Assembly: GCF_009498275.1 (NCBI RefSeq)
Contig: NZ_CP045643.1
Coordinates: 3,534,001-3,598,000, forward strand
Direction of reading: 5' to 3'
DNA length: 64,000 nucleotides
DNA from: Streptomyces fagopyri
GTDB taxonomy: Bacteria; Actinomycetota; Actinomycetes; Streptomycetales; Streptomycetaceae
The notes under the pieces were generated by a model. It had not been told where the DNA came from, did not search any database, and was given only the letters and a program-made list of their open reading frames with translations. A program made the translations under genes and the position numbers. Shown one piece after another: positions 52,601 through 61,372 of the stretch. How positions within the stretch are numbered: position 1 is the stretch's first letter; each line of letters opens with the position of its first letter.

Positions 52601-53749
52601 TCAGGCCGCGTGCACGACGTCCTTCTGCTCGGCGAAGTGGCACGCCGAGTCGTGGGCCGCCGGGGTGTCCAGGCCCTTGAAGACCTCGGGCACCGCGAGA
52701 AGCGGCACCTGCTCGGCGCACTTGTCCTGCGCCTTCCAGCAGCGGGTACGGAAGCTGCAGCCGGACGGCGGGTTGGCCGGGGAGGGCACGTCGCCGGTCA
52801 GGATGATCCGCTCGCGGCGCTCACGGGCCTCCGGGTCCGGCACCGGCACGGCCGACAGCAGCGCCTGGGTGTAGGGGTGCGTCGGGTGCTCGTAGATCTG
52901 CTCGTCGGTGCCGATCTCCGCCATCTTGCCGAGGTACATGACCCCGACCCGGTCGGAGATGTGCCGGACGATCGACAGGTCGTGCGCGATGAAGATGTAG
53001 GACAGGTTGAACTCGTCCTGCAGTCGCGCCATCAGGTTGATGACCTGTGCCTGCACCGACACGTCGAGGGCCGACACCGGCTCGTCGCAGATGATGATCT
53101 CGGGGTTGAGCGCGAGACCACGGGCGATGCCGATGCGCTGGCGCTGACCGCCCGAGAACTGGTGCGGGTAGCGGTTGATGTACTCGGGGTTGAGCCCGAC
53201 CACGTCCAGCAGTTCCTTGACCTTGCCGCGCCGGTCACCCTTCGGGGCCACCTCGGGGTGGATGTCGAAGGGCTCCCCGATGATGTCGCCCACCGTCATA
53301 CGGGGGTTGAGCGAGGTGTAGGGGTCCTGGAAGATCATCTGGATGTTCCGGCGGACCGCCTTCAGGGCGCGCCCGGACAGCCTCGTGATGTCCTGGCCCT
53401 TGTAGAAGACCTCGCCGGCCGTCGCCTGCTCCAGGCTCATCAGGAGCTTGGCCACCGTCGACTTGCCGCAGCCGGACTCGCCCACGATGCCCAGGGTCTC
53501 GCCCTGGTACAGGTCGAAGGACACGCCGTCGACGGCCTTCACGGCGCCGATCTGCCGCTTGATGACGATGCCCTGCGTCAGCGGGAAGTGCTTGACGAGG
53601 TTGCGCACCTGCAGGATCGGTTCGCCACGGTCGACCGGCGCCTCCAGGGCGGCGATTTCCTCCTCCACGGAGTGCGTGTCGGCGAGCTCCACCTCGGAGA
53701 CGTTCGGCGTCGCGTCCGTCGGCTCGGCGGACTTGGTCGGGTCAGCCAT
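52601..53749 (-). CDS. Oligopeptide ABC transporter ATP-binding protein (OppF-like; possible BldKE), operon 2
   Basis: 382 residues. Like the operon 1 paralogue, with Walker [27 protein letters not shown] and RCWKAQDKC, but with a 45-residue acidic N-terminal extension (ADTHSVEEEIAALEAPV). Operon 2 adjoins typA and occupies the position of the bldK locus known from S. coelicolor. Start overlaps the OppD-like stop by 8 nt. Confidence 0.93.
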   Translation of the reverse strand: MADPTKSAEPTDATPNVSEVELADTHSVEEEIAALEAPVDRGEPILQVRNLVKHFPLTQGIVIKRQIGAVKAVDGVSFDLYQGETLGIVGESGCGKSTVAKLLMSLEQATAGEVFYKGQDITRLSGRALKAVRRNIQMIFQDPYTSLNPRMTVGDIIGEPFDIHPEVAPKGDRRGKVKELLDVVGLNPEYINRYPHQFSGGQRQRIGIARGLALNPEIIICDEPVSALDVSVQAQVINLMARLQDEFNLSYIFIAHDLSIVRHISDRVGVMYLGKMAEIGTDEQIYEHPTHPYTQALLSAVPVPDPEARERRERIILTGDVPSPANPPSGCSFRTRCWKAQDKCAEQVPLLAVPEVFKGLDTPAAHDSACHFAEQKDVVHAA

Positions 53750-54803
53750 GGATCGTCTCCTTCCAGAAGTGGCACGCGCTGGCGCGGCCCGGCAGTTCCG
53801 TCCCGTCCCGCTCGGTCACCTGGACCAGCGCGGGACGTTCGGTGCGGCAGATGTCCTGGGCGTGCTCGCAGCGCGGGTTGAAGGCGCAGCCGCTCGGCAC
53901 CTTCAGCAGGTTGGGCGGCAGACCCTTGATCGCGTAGAGCTCCTGGCCCTTCTGGTCCAGGCGCGGGATCGAGTCGAGCAGGCCGCTGGTGTACGGGTGG
54001 GCCGGGCGCTTGTACAGCTCGTGCACCGGCGCCGTCTCGACGATCCGGCCCGCGTACATCACCGCGATCTTGTCGGCGACGTCCGCGACGACACCGAGGT
54101 CGTGGGTGATGAGGATCAGACCCATCTGGTACTCGCGCTGGAGCTCCGCGAGCAGGTCCATCACCTGGGCCTGGACCGTCACGTCGAGGGCCGTGGTCGG
54201 CTCGTCGGCGATGATCAGGTCCGGTTCCAGGGCCAGCGCCATGGCGATCATGATGCGCTGGCGCATACCGCCGGAGAACTGGTGGGGGTAGTCGTTCACC
54301 CGGGCCGCGGCGCCCGGGATCTTCACCCGGTCCATCAGCTCGATGGCCTTGGCCTTGGCCTGCTTGCGCGACAGCCCCTGGTGGACCCGGAACATCTCGC
54401 CGAGCTGGTAGCCCACGCTGAGCACCGGGTTGAGGGAGGACAGCGCGTCCTGGAAGATCATCGCGATCCGCGCGCCGCGCAGCTTGCGCCGCTCCTCGTT
54501 GGACATGGTGAGCATGTCCTGGCCGTAGAAGCGGATCTCCCCCTTGGGGATGCGCGCCGGCGGCATGTCGAGGATGCCCATGATCGCCTGCGCGGTCACG
54601 GACTTGCCGGAGCCGGACTCACCGAGCACGGCGAGCGTCTCCCCGGAGTTCACCGAGTAGTTGACGCCGTTGACGGCCCGGACCACACCCTCACGGGTCT
54701 GGAACTCGACGTGCAGGTCACGCACTTCGAGCAGCGGGGCGGTCTTGCCGCCGTCGCCGGATCGCGGAGCCGGGATGGCGTCCTTTGAGTCGATGTCGGT
54801 CAC
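53742..54803 (-). CDS. Oligopeptide ABC transporter ATP-binding protein (OppD-like; possible BldKD), operon 2
   Basis: 353 residues. Walker A GESGSGKS, FSGGMRQRIM, LIIADEPTTALD, C-terminal CAFNPRCEHAQDIC. Very close paralogue of 47397-48416. GTG start at 54803 follows the permease stop at 54815 by 11 bp. Confidence 0.93.
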   Translation of the reverse strand: MTDIDSKDAIPAPRSGDGGKTAPLLEVRDLHVEFQTREGVVRAVNGVNYSVNSGETLAVLGESGSGKSVTAQAIMGILDMPPARIPKGEIRFYGQDMLTMSNEERRKLRGARIAMIFQDALSSLNPVLSVGYQLGEMFRVHQGLSRKQAKAKAIELMDRVKIPGAAARVNDYPHQFSGGMRQRIMIAMALALEPDLIIADEPTTALDVTVQAQVMDLLAELQREYQMGLILITHDLGVVADVADKIAVMYAGRIVETAPVHELYKRPAHPYTSGLLDSIPRLDQKGQELYAIKGLPPNLLKVPSGCAFNPRCEHAQDICRTERPALVQVTERDGTELPGRASACHFWKETIHG

Positions 54804-54814
54804 GTACGCCTCCC

Positions 54815-55753
54815 TCAGCGCATCTTGGGATCGAAGGCGTCGCGGACCACGTCGCCGAGCATGATGAACGCCAGCACGGTAATGCTCAGGGCACCGGCCG
54901 GGAACAGCAGGGCGTGCGGCGAGGTCAGGAACCTGTCCTGGGCGTCACTGATCATCACGCCCCAGGAGATGTTCGGGTACTGGATGCCGATGCCCAGGTA
55001 GGACAGGGCGGCTTCGGCACCGATGTAGACGCCGAGGTTCATCGTGGTGATGACGATGACCGGAGCGAGCGTGTTCGGCAGGATGTGCCGGAACGCGATC
55101 CGCCACGAACTCGCGCCCAGGGCCCGGGCGGCCATCACGTAGTCGTTGTACTTGTTCGCGATGACCTCGCCGCGCATGATCCGGAAGACCTGCGGCCAGC
55201 CGAGGATCGCCATGATGAACGACACCGACCAGACGTCACCGCCGCCCCAGACGGACATGATCAGCAGACCACCGATGAGCAGCGGCAGGCCCGCGAAGAC
55301 CTCGGTGATGCGGGACAGCAGCGCGTCCGCCCAGCCGCCGATCAGGCCGGCCAGCATGCCCACCAGGCCGCCGATCAGAGTGGTGGCGATGGTGGTCACC
55401 ACACCGACGACGATCGAGTTGCGCGTGCCGTACACGGCCCGCGTGTAGATGTCGCAGCCCTGTACGTCGAAGCCGAACAGGTGCCCGGACGTCGGCCCGC
55501 TCATGGAGTTCTGCAGCTGGCAGAAGCCGTCCGAGAACGGCGAGCGCGAGGTGAACAGGCTGGGCGCGATCGCGAGCGCGAGCAGGCACAGGATGACCAG
55601 GCCGGTCACGATGAACATGGGCCGCTTGCGAAGGTCCGCCCAGCCGTCCTTGAGGAGGCTCGCCTGCCGGGCCGCCACCTTCTCCTCGGCCTCGATCTCC
55701 TTGGCGAGGGCGGCCTCGTCGGTCGTGGGCCTCTCTATCGTCTTCTCACTCAT
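54815..55753 (-). CDS. Oligopeptide ABC transporter permease (OppC-like), operon 2
   Basis: 312 residues. First helix MFIVTGLVILCLLALAIAPS, periplasmic segment DVQGCDIYTRAVYGTR, EAA-loop YVMAARALGASSWRI. Start overlaps the OppB-like stop by 8 nt, the same overlap as in operon 1. Confidence 0.93.
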   Translation of the reverse strand: MSEKTIERPTTDEAALAKEIEAEEKVAARQASLLKDGWADLRKRPMFIVTGLVILCLLALAIAPSLFTSRSPFSDGFCQLQNSMSGPTSGHLFGFDVQGCDIYTRAVYGTRNSIVVGVVTTIATTLIGGLVGMLAGLIGGWADALLSRITEVFAGLPLLIGGLLIMSVWGGGDVWSVSFIMAILGWPQVFRIMRGEVIANKYNDYVMAARALGASSWRIAFRHILPNTLAPVIVITTMNLGVYIGAEAALSYLGIGIQYPNISWGVMISDAQDRFLTSPHALLFPAGALSITVLAFIMLGDVVRDAFDPKMR

Positions 55754-56672
55754 AACGGATCCTCGGGTCGAGCACGGCGTACAACAGGTCTACGACGAGG
55801 TTGGCGACCAGGTAGATCAGCACCAGCAAGGTCACCAGACCGACCACGACGGGTCGTTCGCGCAGATACAAGGACTGCGCCAGCTGGCCACCGAGACCGG
55901 GCATGTTGAACACGCGCTCGGTGATGATGGCGCCGCCCATGAGGGCGCCGAGGTCGAAGCCCAGGAAGGTGACGACCGGAATCATGGAGTTGCGCAGGGC
56001 GTGCACACCGATGACACGGCGCCGGGGCAGGCCCTTGGCGATCGCGGTGCGGACGTAGTCCGCGCGGATCGACTCCGTCATGCTCGACCGGACCAGCCGA
56101 GCGATGTACGCCATGGAGGTCGCCGCGAGGACGATGGCCGGAAGGATGTAGCTCTGCGGCCAGCCCTTCTCGATGCCGGCGACCGGGGTGAGCTTGAGGC
56201 TCATGCCGAACTCGAGCTGGAGCACGCTACCGAACACGAAGACCGGGATCGAGATCAGCACGAGGGTCGCGACCAGCACCACGTTGTCGAGGAACTTGCC
56301 CCGCTTGAGAGCGGAGAGGATTCCCGCGAGGACGCCGATGACGGCCTCGATGGCGAAGGAGGTCAGGCCCAGCTTGAGGGTGACCGGGAACCGCTCGGAC
56401 ACGATGTCGGAGATGGCACGGCCGTTGTACGTCTCACCGAGGTCACCGGTGAAGACGCCGCTGATGTAGTGCCAGTACTGCTGGTACAGCGGCTCGTTCA
56501 GGTGGTAGTGCGCGCGGAGGATCGCCGCGATGTTGGGGTCGGCGCGCTTGTCGCCGGCCAGCGCCTGGATCGGGTCGCCGGGCAACGCGAAGACCAAGCA
56601 GAAGATGATGAACGTGACGCCTATCAACACAGGGATCACCTGCAGAAGACGGCGCACGACGTATCGGCCCAT
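55746..56672 (-). CDS. Oligopeptide ABC transporter permease (OppB-like), operon 2
   Basis: 308 residues. MGRYVVRRLLQVIPVLIGVT and EAA-loop YVRTAIAKGLPRRRVIGVHAL; ends DPRIRYE. Close paralogue of 49389-50312. A long stem-loop separates it from the upstream binding-protein gene. Start ATG 56672; ribosome-binding site G-rich. Confidence 0.93.
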   Translation of the reverse strand: MGRYVVRRLLQVIPVLIGVTFIIFCLVFALPGDPIQALAGDKRADPNIAAILRAHYHLNEPLYQQYWHYISGVFTGDLGETYNGRAISDIVSERFPVTLKLGLTSFAIEAVIGVLAGILSALKRGKFLDNVVLVATLVLISIPVFVFGSVLQLEFGMSLKLTPVAGIEKGWPQSYILPAIVLAATSMAYIARLVRSSMTESIRADYVRTAIAKGLPRRRVIGVHALRNSMIPVVTFLGFDLGALMGGAIITERVFNMPGLGGQLAQSLYLRERPVVVGLVTLLVLIYLVANLVVDLLYAVLDPRIRYE

Positions 56673-56746
56673 GGGTACTCCAGAGGGGGGTGCTCAACCC
56701 GCCCGTGGCCGGGGCGGCGGCACTGTCGGACGGAAGACGGCAGAAA

Positions 56747-56788
56747 GGGTGAGCAGGGGAAGGCTTTGAGCTCCTCCCCTGCTCACCC
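56747..56788 (-). other. Intercistronic stem-loop between binding-protein and permease genes, operon 2
   Basis: Perfect 14-bp stem GGGTGAGCAGGGGA / TCCCCTGCTCACCC with a 14-nt loop, 35 bp after the binding-protein stop (56823) and before the permease start. Same place as in operon 1. Confidence 0.7.
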
Positions 56789-56822
56789 CCTGTCCGCTGT
56801 ATCGGACCTGCTCAGATACGGA

Positions 56823-58445
56823 TCAGCTGAGCTTGACCGTGTCCCACAGGATCTGGTGACCGGCGACCTTCATCGACTTGATCTTGTCGCTGAAGCCCGC
56901 GTTCAGGGTGTAGAAGTAGACCGGGATGTACGGCATGTCCTTGAGGAGGACGTCGTCGGCCTGCTGGTAGTACTTGACCGCGTCCTCGTGCGTCGGAGCC
57001 TGGTCGCCCTTGACGAGGAGCTTCTCGAAGCTCTCGTTGACGTAACCCGAGTAGTTCGAGCCGTTGGCGATGGCGTCCTTCGAGAAGACCGGGCGGAGGT
57101 AGTCCTCGGCGTCCGGGTAGTCCATGCTCCACGCCATACGGAACGCACCCTGGTACTTCTTGGCGTCCAGGTCGTTGAGGATGGTCTGGAACTGCTCGAA
57201 CGGCTTGGCCGTCACCTTCAGGCCCAGGTTCTGCTGGAGCTGGTTGGCGACCGCCTCGATCCACTCCTTGTGGCCACCGTCGGCGTTGTAGCCGAGCTCC
57301 AGCTTGTTGCCGGGCAGGCCACCGCTCTTCTTGTAGAGCTCCTTGGCCTTGGCGACGTTCAGGGTGCAGGCGTCACCGCAGGCGCCCTTGCGGTAGCCGT
57401 CGATGATCGGGCTGATGTAGTCGTCCGCGGGCGTACGGGCGCCGAGGAAGACCTTGTCGGCGATCGTCTGCCGGTCGATGGCCATGGAGATGGACTTGCG
57501 CAGGTCGGCGTTCTGGAACGCCTTGTTGTACTTGATCGGGAAGCCGATGTAACCGACGGCCGAGTCGGCCTCGTCGATCGTGCGGTTCGGCAGGTCCTTC
57601 TTGTACGTCGGCAGGCCCGAGGTCGGGATCGTCAGCAGGCTGTCGAGGTTGCCGGCGACCAGGTCCTTGTAGGCGGTGTCCTGGTTCGAGTAGATCTTGA
57701 AGTTGACACCCTTGACCTCGATCTTCGAGGCGTCCGGGTACTTGTCGTACTTCGTGGTGGCGATCAGCTCGTTGTGCTTGAACTTGCCCTTCATCTCGAA
57801 GGGGCCGTTGCCGATCGGCGCCTCGCCGAAGCCCTTCGGGTCCTTGAAGAACGCCTGGGGCAGCGGCACGAACGCCGTGAAGGACAGCTGCGACGGGAAC
57901 GCCGAGAACTCGCCGCTGAGGGTGACCTGCAGGGTGCTGTCGTCGACGGCCTTCAGACCGGACATCTTGTCGGTCGACGGCTTCTTGCCCTCGCCCGGGT
58001 TCAGGTCGCTGTAACCCGCGATGTGGCTGAACAGCGGGTTGGTCTGCTGGGCGTTCGTCTGGTTCGCGCCGTAGTTCCACGCGTCGACGAAGGACTGGGC
58101 GGTGACCTTCTCGCCGTTGTGGAACGTGTAGCCCGACTTCAGCTTGATCGTCCAGACCTTGTTGTCCTTGGTCTCGATCGACTCAGCCATGGCGTTGACG
58201 ACCTTGTTGCTGGCGTCAAGCTTGGTCAGACCCGTGAAGAGGGCGTTGATGACCTGGCCGCCCTCGGTCTCGTACGTGTTGGAGGGAACCAGCGAGTTCT
58301 GCGGTTCACCGATCTCCACCGACACGACGCCGTTGCCCTTGCCGCTGCCCGAGCTGCTGTCGCCCCCGCCACCGCCACAGGCCGTCGCACCCAGCGCCAC
58401 AACCGCGGCTATCGCAACCCACTTGGCGCTCTTGGCACCACGCAT
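56823..58445 (-). CDS. Oligopeptide-binding lipoprotein (family 5 SBP; possible BldKB), operon 2
   Basis: 540 residues from ATG 58445. Lipoprotein signal (SAKWVAIAAVVALGA, lipobox ATAC, then GGGG). Typical family 5 peptide-binding sequence, e.g. TFHNGEKVTAQSFVDAWNYGA and MAWSMDYPDAEDYLRPVFS. ATG 58445 chosen because AGGAGGAG overlaps an upstream ATG at 58460 and gives correct spacing. If this is the bldK locus, the S. coelicolor protein binds a signal peptide for aerial growth; here gene order differs from what I remember (permease before lipoprotein), so the symbol is not assigned. Confidence 0.93.
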   Translation of the reverse strand: MRGAKSAKWVAIAAVVALGATACGGGGGDSSSGSGKGNGVVSVEIGEPQNSLVPSNTYETEGGQVINALFTGLTKLDASNKVVNAMAESIETKDNKVWTIKLKSGYTFHNGEKVTAQSFVDAWNYGANQTNAQQTNPLFSHIAGYSDLNPGEGKKPSTDKMSGLKAVDDSTLQVTLSGEFSAFPSQLSFTAFVPLPQAFFKDPKGFGEAPIGNGPFEMKGKFKHNELIATTKYDKYPDASKIEVKGVNFKIYSNQDTAYKDLVAGNLDSLLTIPTSGLPTYKKDLPNRTIDEADSAVGYIGFPIKYNKAFQNADLRKSISMAIDRQTIADKVFLGARTPADDYISPIIDGYRKGACGDACTLNVAKAKELYKKSGGLPGNKLELGYNADGGHKEWIEAVANQLQQNLGLKVTAKPFEQFQTILNDLDAKKYQGAFRMAWSMDYPDAEDYLRPVFSKDAIANGSNYSGYVNESFEKLLVKGDQAPTHEDAVKYYQQADDVLLKDMPYIPVYFYTLNAGFSDKIKSMKVAGHQILWDTVKLS

Positions 58446-59237
58446 GGGGCTCCTCCTCATGAGTCCATTGGTTCACCACTTGGAGGGGCACATGACACAT
58501 CACCGTCACCGGCGCCTGAAACGGTCAAGTGCCCCCGCGCTCGTGAGTCGTCGCCGCCAGCAGCGCATGACCCGTTGATCCGAGCTCTACGCGCCTAACT
58601 ATCTGCCATGGCTCAGTGCCCGACCACACTCACAAGGTCTCGGTTCGATCACACCTGGCACTCACATCTTCCAAAATCCGGACAAAGGGTTTCACGAAAG
58701 ATCCCTGCGAAACGGACTTGTTACACATCTATCGGTTTCGGCTGTCCGTATTCCGGACGCAAGGGGCAAGAAATCCAGTTGCGACTATCGTGGTCGCCAT
58801 GCAGGGGCGCCATCGGCGTGCTCGCACACCGCGAAACCTGCGGGGCGGCGGACCGTTGCGCGACCAACGAGCGCCCGCGCCAAGGCCGTTCGACGATCAA
58901 CCGCGCATGCGCGCCGTGACGCGACACGACGCGCGGACCACGCCGCACTCTCTGCCGAGGCAATGACCTGCCCGGTCAGCAGAATAGTGGGAATCGGCCA
59001 CCTGATGAGGTCTCCCCCCGCGCTTCGAGGGTTTTCCCTACCGTTTCCGAGCGCCTCACGATGTCCGGCGGTACTCGGGCTCCGTCGCGCCCCGTTCGTC
59101 CCCTCCTCGCCCGTTCACCCCCTTCTGGACCACCGCCACGCAAAAAGCCAGGGTGCCCCGTGGTGGGGACACCCTGGCTCAGTGGCCGGCCGGCGCGGTC
59201 CTGGTGGACCGTGGGCCGGCCGTTGCCGTACGGCGGA
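58446..59237. other. Gene-free region upstream of opp operon 2, with promoter and typA terminator
   Basis: 792 bp. Lower GC patch at 58580-58800 is likely the promoter zone for operon 2; a -10-like TAGTTA is on the minus strand around 58594-58599. An inverted pair GTCCG/CGGAC lies at about 58744-58758. The 58800-59130 part has no structure I recognise. Right end is the typA terminator. Confidence 0.4.
59146..59179 (-). terminator. Intrinsic terminator of typA
   Basis: Stem AGCCAGGGTG / CACCCTGGCT with inner CCCC/GGGG, followed on the minus strand by five T: a classic Rho-independent terminator about 60 bp after the typA stop. Confidence 0.92.
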
Positions 59238-61145
59238 TCAGCCGTTCTTGGCGCGGCTCGCGGCGCGGGCGCGCTCACGGCCGTCCAGGTTGACCTTGCG
59301 GATACGCACGGACTCCGGGGTCACCTCGACGCACTCGTCGTCGCGGCAGAACTCCAGGGACTGCTCCAGGGAGAGCTTGCGCGGCGGGACGATCGCCTCG
59401 AACGAGTCGGCCGAGGCCGACCGCATGTTCGTGAGCTTCTTCTCCTTGGTGATGTTCACGTCCATGTCGTCGGAGCGCGAGTTCTCGCCGACGATCATGC
59501 CCTCGTACACCTCGGTGCCGGGGTCGGTGAACAGCACACCGCGCTCCTGGAGGTTCGTCATCGCGAACGCGGTGACGGCGCCGGCGCGGTCGGCGACGAG
59601 CGAGCCGTTGTTACGGGTCGACAGCGGGCCGAACCACGGCTCGTGGCCCTCGTGGATGGAGTGGGCGATGCCCGTGCCGCGCGTACCGGTCAGGAACTCG
59701 GTGCGGAAGCCGATGAGGCCGCGGGAGGGGACGACGAACTCCAGGCGGACCCAGCCGGAACCGTGGTTCGACATGTTGTCCATCCGGCCCTTGCGGACGC
59801 CCATGAGCTGCGTGACCGCGCCCATGTGCTCCTCGGGCACGTCGATCGTCATGCGCTCGACGGGCTCGTGGACCTTGCCGTCGATCTCCTGGGTGACCAC
59901 CTGCGGCTTGCCGATGGTCAGCTCGAAGCCCTCGCGGCGCATCTGCTCGACCAGGATGGCGAGCGCGAGCTCACCACGGCCCTGGACCTCCCACGCGTCC
60001 GGGCGCTCGGTGTCGAGCACCCGCAGCGAGACGTTACCGACCAGCTCGCGGTCGAGGCGGTCCTTGACCTGACGGGCGGTGACCTTGCGGTCCTTGACCG
60101 CGGCCTTGTTCTCGGCGCCCTTGCCGGTGCCACCGCGGCCGACCAGCGGCGAGGTGTTGGTACCGATGGTCATCGAGATCGCCGGCTCGTCGACCGTGAT
60201 GAGCGGCAGCGCGATCGGGTTCTCGGTGTCGGCGAGGGTCTCACCGATCATGATGTCCGGGATACCGGCGACGGCGCAGATGTCACCGGGGCCCGCCTTC
60301 TCGGCGGGCTTGCGGGTGAGCGCCTCGGTCATCAGCAGCTCGGTGATGCGGACGTTGGACATCGTGCCGTCGCGCTTGATCCACGTGACGGTCTGGCCCT
60401 TGCGCAGCTCGCCCTGCTCGACGCGCAGGAGCGCGATACGGCCGAGGAAGTTGTCGGCGTCCAGGTTGGTGACGTGCGCCTGGAGCGGGGCGTCCTCGTC
60501 GTAGGACGGGGCCGGGACGGACTGCAGGATCGTGCTGAAGAACGGCTCCAGGCTGTCGCTGTCGGCCGGGACGGTGCCGTCCGCCGGCTTGGTCAGCGAG
60601 GCCACACCGTCGCGCGCGCACGCGTAGACGATGGGGAACTCGATCTGGTCCTCGTCGGCGTCGAGGTCGAGGAAGAGGTCGTACGCCTCGTTCACGACCT
60701 CGTCGATGCGCGAGTCGGGCCGGTCCGTCTTGTTGATGCACAGGATGACGGGCAGGCGGGCCTGCAGCGCCTTGCGCAGCACGAAGCGGGTCTGCGGGAG
60801 CGGTCCCTCGGAGGCGTCGACGAGGAGGACGACCGCGTCCACCATCGACAGACCGCGCTCGACCTCACCGCCGAAGTCGGCGTGGCCGGGGGTGTCGATG
60901 ATGTTGATCGTGATGACCTCGCCCCCGTCCTTGGGGTGGTACTTCACGGCCGTGTTCTTGGCCAGGATCGTGATGCCCTTCTCACGCTCCAGGTCGTTCG
61001 AGTCCATCATGCGGTCGTCAAGCGACTCGGCGGCGTGCGCGGCGAAGGCACCGGCCTGCTTGAGCATGGCATCGACCAGAGTGGTCTTGCCATGGTCGAC
61101 GTGGGCGACGATGGCGACGTTGCGGATGTCGTGGCGCGTGGCCAT
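59238..61145 (-). CDS. typA: Translational GTPase TypA/BipA
   Basis: 635 residues (usual about 610-635). GTPase motifs HVDHGKTTL (G1), DTPGHADF (G3) and NKTDRPDSR (G4), followed by translation-factor domains 2, 3 and V and the BipA C-terminal domain. Binds the 70S ribosome and affects stress, virulence and ribosome assembly in other bacteria. Start ATG 61145. Followed by a T-tailed terminator. Confidence 0.97.
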   Translation of the reverse strand: MATRHDIRNVAIVAHVDHGKTTLVDAMLKQAGAFAAHAAESLDDRMMDSNDLEREKGITILAKNTAVKYHPKDGGEVITINIIDTPGHADFGGEVERGLSMVDAVVLLVDASEGPLPQTRFVLRKALQARLPVILCINKTDRPDSRIDEVVNEAYDLFLDLDADEDQIEFPIVYACARDGVASLTKPADGTVPADSDSLEPFFSTILQSVPAPSYDEDAPLQAHVTNLDADNFLGRIALLRVEQGELRKGQTVTWIKRDGTMSNVRITELLMTEALTRKPAEKAGPGDICAVAGIPDIMIGETLADTENPIALPLITVDEPAISMTIGTNTSPLVGRGGTGKGAENKAAVKDRKVTARQVKDRLDRELVGNVSLRVLDTERPDAWEVQGRGELALAILVEQMRREGFELTIGKPQVVTQEIDGKVHEPVERMTIDVPEEHMGAVTQLMGVRKGRMDNMSNHGSGWVRLEFVVPSRGLIGFRTEFLTGTRGTGIAHSIHEGHEPWFGPLSTRNNGSLVADRAGAVTAFAMTNLQERGVLFTDPGTEVYEGMIVGENSRSDDMDVNITKEKKLTNMRSASADSFEAIVPPRKLSLEQSLEFCRDDECVEVTPESVRIRKVNLDGRERARAASRAKNG

Positions 61146-61372
61146 ATTGAGGCGCTTCTCCCGGAGTGAGTGGACGGCCTCCGCAGCGCGGGGCCTGCCG
61201 GGCTGAACACGCCACGGCCTTACCCCATGCTACGTGGCCCTGACGGAGGCCGCCCCCGCCGGGGGTTCGGGCCCGGCGGGGGCGGCCTGGGGGCGCGGGT
61301 CGGCGGGGCCCGCACGGAGGCGCGGGAGCGCGGGTCCGTGGGCAGCCGCTCGACTCCGGCGTCGGGCGACCC

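Noticed and set aside
55449-58598. 1049-codon open frame on the + strand
   Set aside because: Shadow of the opp operon 2 genes on the other strand; no motifs of its own.
59061-61169. 702-codon open frame on the + strand
   Set aside because: Antisense to typA, which has complete GTPase motifs and a matching terminator.
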